Source of the DNA: Pseudomonadota bacterium
GTDB taxonomy: Bacteria; Pseudomonadota; Gammaproteobacteria; Burkholderiales; Casimicrobiaceae
Reading direction: 5' to 3'
Length of the DNA: 5,613 bases
Assembly (NCBI GenBank): GCA_022709775.1
Contig: JAKLIE010000149.1
Span: forward strand, 1 to 5,613
Numbering within the stretch: the first letter of the stretch is position 1; each line of letters starts with the position of its first letter. Under the pieces are notes generated by a model. That model made no database searches and was not told where the DNA came from. It was given only the letters and a program-made list of their open reading frames with translations. Shown one piece after another: positions 1-4,050 of the stretch. A program made the translations under genes and the position numbers.

Positions 1-1702
1 GATTGGACACCGGCGACTCGCGCGGAAGCACGACCTCGGGCAGCGCATCGTGGCCCGCGGCGGCAAGCGAGGCGCTCGAGAACTCGCACCTGCCCGACGG
101 CGTCGGGAAACCACCCTGCGCGAACGGCGCGTACGCTTCGGGCAGCGCGAGGCGGCGGAAGCCGTCGCGCTTGACGGCGTCCCAGTCCCAGCCGGCGATC
201 CGCGGGTCGTCGGCGCGGAACGCACGACGCGCGAGGTCGTCGTCGCTTTCGCGGAAGCACGGTTCCGTGTAGCCCATCGCCGCGGCGAGCCTGCGGAAGA
301 GCTCGGTGTTCGGCAGCGCCTCGCCCAGCGGCGCGATCGACGGGTTGTTCGCCTGCACGTGCAGGTGCCCGTACGAGCCGTGGACGTCGAGGTGCTCGAG
401 CTGCGATGTCGCCGGAAGCAGCAGGTCGGCGTAGTCGGCCGTGTCGGTGCGGAACAGATCGTGGACGACGACGAACAGGTCGTCCCGGGCGAACCCGCGC
501 ACGACCTTCGCGGACTCGGGCGCGACCGCCACCGGGTTGCTGTTGTAGACGAAGATCGCGCGGATCGGCGGATCGGACGCGTCCAGCGCGTCGCCGATCG
601 TCGACATGTTGATGGTGCGCGGGTGTCCGCGGATCAGGTCGGGACGCTCGAGCGCGGCCGTGTCGACCGGGTAGGCGCCCGACGACGAAAGCAGCGCGCC
701 GCCCGCGCGGTCGCGCCACGCGCCGGTCAGCGCCGGCAGGCAGGCCACCGCGCGCACGGCATTGCCGCCGCCTGCGTGGCGCTGCATCCCGTAGTTCACG
801 CGGATCGCCGCCGGCCCGATCGTGCCGAGGTCGCGCGCGAGGCGCTCGATCTGGGCGACCGGGACGCTGCAGATCGCGGCCGCGCGCCCGGGCGTCCATT
901 CCGCGGCACGCGCCGCGAGCGCGTCGTAGCCCAGCGTGTAGCGCTCGACGTAGTCCCGGTCGACGAGACCGTCGCGGATCAGCACGTGCATGAGCCCGTA
1001 GGCAAGCGCTGCATCGGTCCCCGGCATCGGGGCGATGTGCTCGTGACACTTCTCGGCGGTTGCGCTGCGGTACGGATCGATCGCGACGAGCCGGGCGCCG
1101 CGGCGCTTCGCCTCCTGCGCGCGGGTCCAGAAGTGCAGGTTCGACGCGATCGCATTGCTGCCCCAGATGACGATCAGCTTGCTGTCGATGCACGCCTCGA
1201 CGTCCATGCCGACCGCGGCGCCGACGACGCTCGTCCAGCCGGCCTTCCCGGCGGTCGCGCAGATCGTGCGGTCGAGGAGCGACGCGCCCAGCCGGTGGAA
1301 GAAACGGCGGTCCATCGAGCCGTATTGCAGCAGGCCCATGTTCCCCGCGTACGAGTAGGGCAGGATCGTCTGCGGCCCCTCGGCCGAATCGGCGAGCTCG
1401 CGGAAGCGGCGGACGATCGTGGCGATCGCCTCGTCCCACGAGATGCGCTCGAACTCGCCTCGGCCCTTGGGACCGGTGCGCCGCATCGGGTGGAGCACGC
1501 GATCGGGCGAATACGTGCGGTCGAGATAGCGCCCGACCTTCGTGCAGAGCACGCCCTGCGTCGGCGGATGGTCGGCTGCGCCGCGCACCGACACCGCGCG
1601 ACCGTCCTCGACCGTCACGAGCATCGCGCAGGTGTCGGGGCAGTCGTGCGGGCAGGCGCCGCGGACGACGCGGCGGCCGCCCATGACGTCGTCGGGGGCC
1701 AT
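1..1702 (-). CDS. Molybdopterin/4Fe-4S oxidoreductase (BisC/formate dehydrogenase-like), C-terminus cut by window edge
   Basis: This is a cytoplasmic-type molybdenum enzyme of the large DMSO reductase/formate dehydrogenase superfamily (COG0243), and its substrate cannot be read from sequence. Translating the minus strand from the ATG at 1702 gives 567 open residues to the window edge. The N-terminus has the 4Fe-4S ligands C17, C21, C25 and C53 (CPHDCPDTC, then GVLC). Next come YGSMDRRFFHRLGAS (127-141) and TICATAGKAG, whose C148 lines up with the Mo-ligating Cys/Sec of formate dehydrogenases. WGSN (180-183), PMPGTDAALAYGLMHVLI (225-242), LLLPATSQLEHLDVHGSYGH (427-446) and PTPSGRCEF (533-541) are typical of the bis-MGD binding fold. 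No Tat signal precedes the cluster. Relatives are roughly 680-700 residues, so about 120 C-terminal residues are probably missing. An in-frame ATG at 1684 is an alternative start, and neither has a clear Shine-Dalgarno. The gene diverges from the aldo-keto reductase. Family assignment is firm; the specific reaction is unknown. Confidence 0.93.
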   Translation of the reverse strand, partial: MAPDDVMGGRRVVRGACPHDCPDTCAMLVTVEDGRAVSVRGAADHPPTQGVLCTKVGRYLDRTYSPDRVLHPMRRTGPKGRGEFERISWDEAIATIVRRFRELADSAEGPQTILPYSYAGNMGLLQYGSMDRRFFHRLGASLLDRTICATAGKAGWTSVVGAAVGMDVEACIDSKLIVIWGSNAIASNLHFWTRAQEAKRRGARLVAIDPYRSATAEKCHEHIAPMPGTDAALAYGLMHVLIRDGLVDRDYVERYTLGYDALAARAAEWTPGRAAAICSVPVAQIERLARDLGTIGPAAIRVNYGMQRHAGGGNAVRAVACLPALTGAWRDRAGGALLSSSGAYPVDTAALERPDLIRGHPRTINMSTIGDALDASDPPIRAIFVYNSNPVAVAPESAKVVRGFARDDLFVVVHDLFRTDTADYADLLLPATSQLEHLDVHGSYGHLHVQANNPSIAPLGEALPNTELFRRLAAAMGYTEPCFRESDDDLARRAFRADDPRIAGWDWDAVKRDGFRRLALPEAYAPFAQGGFPTPSGRCEFSSASLAAAGHDALPEVVLPRESPVSN

Positions 1703-1727
1703 CGGGGATTCGCTGTCGGGATCGCCG

Positions 1728-1733
1728 ATTGTA
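1728..1733 (-). promoter_or_regulatory. Candidate -10 box for the molybdopterin oxidoreductase
   Basis: On the minus strand this reads TACAAT, five of six matches to the sigma-70 -10 consensus. It lies 25 bases before the ATG at 1702, in one of the few AT-richer spots of the 69-base divergent gap. No good -35 hexamer is visible at 16-18 bases upstream, so the promoter may depend on an activator or the match may be chance. Confidence 0.35.
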
Positions 1734-1752
1734 TGCGACGGGCACGCCGCCG

Positions 1753-1770
1753 TTGCGCTACGCTTTGCGC
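1753..1770. repeat. Short direct repeat before the aldo-keto reductase start
   Basis: TTGCGC occurs at 1753-1758 and again at 1765-1770, a 12-base period or roughly one helical turn, immediately before the GTG start at 1772. The spacer TACGCT (1759-1764) is a weak -10-like element, which would give a nearly leaderless transcript. It could be an operator half-site pair, but hexamers of this composition are common at this GC content. Confidence 0.2.
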
Positions 1771-1771
1771 C

Positions 1772-2614
1772 GTGGCCGATATCAGGACCGTTGCGTTCGC
1801 CGACGGCGCGCGGGTACCCGCGCTCGGTATGGGGACGTGGAAGATGGGCGAGCGACCCGAGGCCCGCCGGGCCGAGGTCGATGCGCTCGTCCACGGCTTC
1901 GACCTCGGGCTCGCGCTGGTCGACAGCGCCGAGATGTACGCGGAGGGCGGGGCCGAGGAGGTGGTGGGGCGCGCGCTCGCGGGACGGCGCGACCGCGTCT
2001 TCGTCGTGTCCAAGGTCTATCCGCACAACGCAGGCCGCAGGTCGGCCATCGCCGCCTGCGAACGCAGCCTGGCTCGCCTGGGCGTCGACCGGATCGACCT
2101 CTACCTGCTGCACTGGCGCGGTCGCATCCCGCTGGCGGAAACCGTCGAGGCATTCGAGAAGCTCGGGCGCGACGGGAAGATCGCGCGCTGGGGCGTGTCG
2201 AACCTGGACGTCGACGACCTGGACGAGCTTGCGGGGGTTTCGCATGGCCCGGCGTGCGCGGCCGATCAGGTGCAGTTCCACCTGCGCGAGCGGGGAATCG
2301 AGCGCGGCGTCCTGCCGCGCTGCCGCGCATGGCCGATGCCGGTGATCGCGTATTCGCCGCTCGACGAAGGGCGACTTCTCGACGATCCGGATCTGATCCG
2401 GATCGCGCGCGATGCGGGGACGGGCACGGCGACGCTCGCGCTCGCGTGGACGATCGCTCATGACGATGTCATCGCGATTCCGAAAGCCGCGACGCGCGCG
2501 CACGTCGACGCGATCCGGGCAGCCTCAGAATTCAGGATCACGCCGGATCTGTCCTCGGCGCTCGATCGCGCGTTTCCGCCGCCGCGCAGGCGGACGCCGC
2601 TCGCCATGCTCTGA
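1772..2614 (+). CDS. Aldo-keto reductase, YeaE-like
   Basis: This is a cytoplasmic NADPH-dependent aldo-keto reductase that would reduce small aldehydes or ketones. E. coli YeaE, its likely relative, reduces methylglyoxal. The 280-residue product is close to YeaE length. The catalytic tetrad is visible: D51 and Y56 in VDSAEMY, K81 in VVSKVYPHN, and H114 in YLLHWRG. The barrel start VPALGMGTWKMGE (15-27), the GKIARWGVSNLDVDDL segment and the late IAIPKAA motif, which belongs to the cofactor-binding region, are also present, and the C-terminus ends PPPRRRTPLAML as in close homologues. I chose GTG 1772 because it starts VADIRTVAFADG, matching the usual N-terminus. An in-frame ATG at 1733 would add an unlikely arginine-rich 13-residue lead, and the open frame back to position 50 is only the antisense shadow of the neighbour. 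No Shine-Dalgarno is seen. The exact substrate is inferred from family only. Confidence 0.93.
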   Translation: MADIRTVAFADGARVPALGMGTWKMGERPEARRAEVDALVHGFDLGLALVDSAEMYAEGGAEEVVGRALAGRRDRVFVVSKVYPHNAGRRSAIAACERSLARLGVDRIDLYLLHWRGRIPLAETVEAFEKLGRDGKIARWGVSNLDVDDLDELAGVSHGPACAADQVQFHLRERGIERGVLPRCRAWPMPVIAYSPLDEGRLLDDPDLIRIARDAGTGTATLALAWTIAHDDVIAIPKAATRAHVDAIRAASEFRITPDLSSALDRAFPPPRRRTPLAML

Positions 2615-2645
2615 CGCGCACGCGGCGCCCGCAGCCGGCGACGCT

Positions 2646-2682
2646 GCAGGCCCTGCGGGAGTCCCGCCGACCGCTCGTCGGC
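2646..2682. repeat. Cluster of three inverted repeats upstream of the sigma-54 promoter
   Basis: Three perfect inverted repeats lie end to end: GCAGG-C-CCTGC (2646-2656), GCGGGA-G-TCCCGC (2655-2667) and GCCGAC-CGCTC-GTCGGC (2666-2682). The cluster ends 67 bases before the -24 element. That is where enhancer-binding activators of sigma-54 often bind, so one arm pair could be an upstream activating site. The last repeat could instead form a weak hairpin ending aldo-keto reductase transcription, but no T-run follows it. Function is inferred. Confidence 0.35.
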
Positions 2683-2705
2683 TCGCTCGTTCGGGCGGCT
2701 CGGAA

Positions 2706-2718
2706 AAACAAGCACTTG
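2706..2718 (+). promoter_or_regulatory. Candidate IHF-binding site
   Basis: AAACAAGCACTTG matches the IHF consensus WATCAANNNNTTR at all but one fixed position and is preceded by an A-run (2704-2708) that stands out in this GC-rich DNA. It sits between the upstream inverted repeats and the -24/-12 promoter, the usual place for IHF to bend DNA and bring a bound activator to sigma-54 polymerase. Confidence 0.4.
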
Positions 2719-2748
2719 CGCGGACATTCGGCCGCCCCCGGGCTGCGG

Positions 2749-2764
2749 TGGCACGCTTGCTGCT
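2749..2764 (+). promoter_or_regulatory. Sigma-54 (RpoN) -24/-12 promoter
   Basis: The element reads TGGCACG, four bases, CTGCT, against the consensus TGGCACG-N4-TTGCW, a single mismatch. The invariant GG (2750-2751) and GC (2762-2763) are exactly ten bases apart. Transcription would begin near 2775, leaving an untranslated leader of just under 40 bases that contains the strong ribosome binding site of the J-like gene. Expression would therefore need an AAA+ enhancer-binding activator, which is not encoded in the window. Confidence 0.65.
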
Positions 2765-2796
2765 CTTCGGTCTGTGACAGCGGACAACCGCGAACC

Positions 2797-2807
2797 AGGA
2801 CAGGAGA
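2797..2807 (+). promoter_or_regulatory. Ribosome binding site that fixes the J-like gene start
   Basis: AGGACAGGAGA contains a strong AGGAG core (2802-2806) six bases before the GTG at 2813. It is the clearest Shine-Dalgarno in the window and decides for GTG 2813 over the in-frame GTG at 2774, which lies at the predicted sigma-54 transcription start and could not have a leader. Confidence 0.75.
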
Positions 2808-2812
2808 ACGTT

Positions 2813-3148
2813 GTGAACTACACGCACTACGATTATCTCGATCTCGCCCCCGGTGCATCGACCGCGCGCGTCGAGGCGGCGTATGCGCAGGTGCTCCAGC
2901 GTTTCCAGTTCGGCCGCACCGACGCCGGTCAGGATCTCTCCGGGCTCGTCCGGATGATCCACGCGGCGTACCGCGTGCTCTCGGATCCCGACGCGCGTCG
3001 CGCCTACGACGAGCAGCTCGCCCACGAGGCGGCACTCGCCGACGCGGAGCTCAAGGCGGTGCTCGACGCGCAGGCGGCGAGGTTGCCGCGCTTCGCCCAG
3101 GATGTGCCGGCGGCACTCCGGGTCGTCGCGAACCAGCTCGCGGCCTGA
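2813..3148 (+). CDS. J-like protein lacking the HPD motif
   Basis: The 111-residue soluble product has the outline of a DnaJ J domain. Helix I with its following turn is HYDYLDLAPGAS (5-16), helix II is about 17-32, helix III is LVRMIHAAYRVLSD (45-58), and helix IV is PDARRAYDEQL (59-69). A helical, alanine-rich tail of about 40 residues follows (ADAELKAVLDAQAARL). The loop that should carry His-Pro-Asp, needed to stimulate the DnaK ATPase, reads QFGRTDAGQD (32-41) instead. It is therefore unlikely to be a working DnaK co-chaperone and may be a binding or scaffold protein. There is no zinc-finger or C-terminal substrate domain, signal peptide or membrane segment. The gene stands alone: a sigma-54 promoter and a strong ribosome binding site precede it and an intrinsic terminator follows. 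Fold assignment is good; the function is not known to me. Confidence 0.87.
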   Translation: MNYTHYDYLDLAPGASTARVEAAYAQVLQRFQFGRTDAGQDLSGLVRMIHAAYRVLSDPDARRAYDEQLAHEAALADAELKAVLDAQAARLPRFAQDVPAALRVVANQLAA

Positions 3149-3202
3149 GCGAGACTTTCCCCGGTCGCTGCATTCGAATTCTCGACTGCCAACACAGCGA
3201 TG

Positions 3203-3221
3203 CGGTCGGCGACCGTTTTTT
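3203..3221 (+). terminator. Rho-independent terminator of the J-like gene
   Basis: A five-base-pair stem, CGGTC / GACCG, with loop GGC is followed directly by six Ts (3216-3221), a rare T-run in this DNA. It lies 54 bases after the stop codon of the J-like gene. The stem is short but all but one pair is G-C, so it should end the monocistronic transcript. Confidence 0.6.
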
Positions 3222-3584
3222 CTTCGATGCGCGCCCGGAGGGACGCGATTGCCGGGTGCCGGGATGCCCCCAGGGCTCGGCGTCCCCGGTCCCGTGGCGC
3301 GTTCGCTTCGCGGCGCGCGCACGGGCCCGCGGGTGGGTCCGTGGCCTCCGCGCGCGCTGAGGTGCGCGCCGTGGCGCGAAGACCTCGCCCGGCGCGCGCG
3401 CTGCCGCCGGGGTTCCTGCCGCTGGTGCGCCACTGAGCGGGACAACGACACGAACGAACGCGAGCTCGTCCGGATGGCCGAAGGCGGACTTGCGCGAACG
3501 ATGGGAACGTAGGACTTACCGGCGAAGCATTCGCAACCCTCCGCGACGGTCAAGTGCCGTCGCGCCGAACTCGGGACGACGACC
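3222..3584. other. Intergenic stretch with no convincing gene
   Basis: About 360 bases separate the terminator from the four-cysteine gene. Frames crossing it on either strand give arginine-, proline- and alanine-rich translations without recognisable domains or ribosome binding sites. From about 3436 the base composition shifts and becomes richer in A. Hairpins occur at 3522-3534 (GCGAA-GCA-TTCGC) and 3542-3564. The promoter of the downstream gene must lie in or before this stretch, but I cannot pick a good -35/-10 pair. Confidence 0.5.
3542..3564 (+). promoter_or_regulatory. Perfect hairpin just upstream of the four-cysteine gene
   Basis: CGCGACGG and CCGTCGCG form a perfect eight-base-pair stem around the seven-base loop TCAAGTG. 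It ends 20 bases before the GTG start at 3585, and no T-run follows, so it is not a standard terminator. As RNA it could affect translation or stability of the leader; as DNA it could be a dimeric regulator's operator. Which of these applies is inference. Confidence 0.4.
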
Positions 3585-3905
3585 GTGGACCGCTGCCTCA
3601 ACTGTCACTACTACGATCGCAATCCTTCGACCGGCGCCGGCGGCAAGTCCGCGAATGCCGGGCAGTGTCGGCGCAACGCACCGATGCTCTCGCCGGTCAA
3701 TCCGAAGACCTACATGATCGAAGGCGTCTGGCCCACCGTGCGCGACGAGGACTGGTGCGGCGAGTACCGGGCGGGCGCCCGACGCGGCGAGACGAGCCGG
3801 GCCGACGCGCTCCTCGCCACCCTGTCGCCTGCGATGCCGCGCGTCGGGCCCGCGGCGGCCGCTCCGCTGTCGATCGGCGCGCTTCGCGGCAACGGCGACG
3901 ACTGA
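3585..3905 (+). CDS. Small four-cysteine protein, putative metal-binding
   Basis: This hypothetical protein of 106 residues has a conserved-looking first 61 residues and a low-complexity alanine-rich tail. The start MDRCLNCHYYDRN holds a CxxC pair (C4, C7) next to H8. C28 lies in GQCRRNAP and C58 in DEDWCGEY, and the stretch EGVWPTVRDEDWCGEY ends the ordered part. I recognise the pattern CxxC-x(20)-C-RR-x-x-P followed by WP-V-DWCGE from small uncharacterised bacterial proteins. Four spaced cysteines suggest a zinc or iron-sulfur site, but no ligand can be proven from sequence. It has no signal peptide or membrane segment. The start is GTG 3585, with a modest GGGA at 3573-3576 eight bases upstream, and the CxxC pair immediately follows it. 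It appears to be transcribed alone. It is probably a real gene of unknown role. Confidence 0.8.
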   Translation: MDRCLNCHYYDRNPSTGAGGKSANAGQCRRNAPMLSPVNPKTYMIEGVWPTVRDEDWCGEYRAGARRGETSRADALLATLSPAMPRVGPAAAAPLSIGALRGNGDD

Positions 3906-3919
3906 GCCCCGCGACGATC

Positions 3920-3944
3920 CGCCTTCCGGAACGCCCGGGAGGCG
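3920..3944 (+). other. Stem-loop after the four-cysteine gene
   Basis: CGCCTTCCG pairs with CGGGAGGCG over nine base pairs, one of them G-T, around loop GAACGCC, starting 14 bases after the stop codon. It is well placed to protect or end the upstream transcript. The lack of a T-run makes it at best a non-canonical terminator. Confidence 0.35.
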
Positions 3945-3974
3945 AACGCCGCGCGTGCAGGCTCGCCCCATGAG

Positions 3975-3993
3975 CCAGCGGCGCTGGTAGAGT
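3975..3993 (+). promoter_or_regulatory. Extended -10 promoter with overlapping palindrome, upstream of the repair gene
   Basis: TGGTAGAGT (3985-3993) fits an extended -10 element, TGN followed by TAGAGT with four of six consensus matches. No -35 is evident, as is common for extended -10 promoters. The perfect palindrome CCAGC-GGC-GCTGG (3975-3987) overlaps its TG, so a repressor bound there could block the promoter. Transcription would start near 4000, some 50 bases before the ATG at 4051. Confidence 0.35.
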
Positions 3994-4050
3994 CGTCGCA
4001 ACTCCAGCTACGCGCCGGGGCGGCGTCGTCCGTCCCGTCATCCAGCCTTC

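Noticed and set aside
50..1771. Plus-strand extension of the aldo-keto reductase open frame
   Set aside because: It is antisense to a clear molybdopterin oxidoreductase and has a composition typical of a shadow frame.
2774..2812. Upstream in-frame GTG start for the J-like gene
   Set aside because: It lies at the predicted transcription start, lacks a Shine-Dalgarno, and adds 13 residues not typical of J domains, whereas GTG 2813 has AGGAG at ideal spacing.
3004..3195. Minus-strand 63-residue open frame, which reads somewhat protein-like upstream into the gap
   Set aside because: Most of it is antisense to the J-like gene with serine/alanine runs, and no ribosome binding site is seen.
3200..3436. 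Plus-strand 78-residue open frame
   Set aside because: Its ATG lies at the edge of the terminator stem, there is no Shine-Dalgarno, and the product is arginine/alanine-rich without motifs.
3474..3512. Possible 12-residue leader peptide MAEGGLARTMGT
   Set aside because: It has no ribosome binding site and no regulatory codon run; too short to support alone.
2525..3601. Minus-strand 358-residue open frame
   Set aside because: It runs antisense to the J-like gene, the sigma-54 promoter and the terminator, with arginine-rich sequence and no domain.
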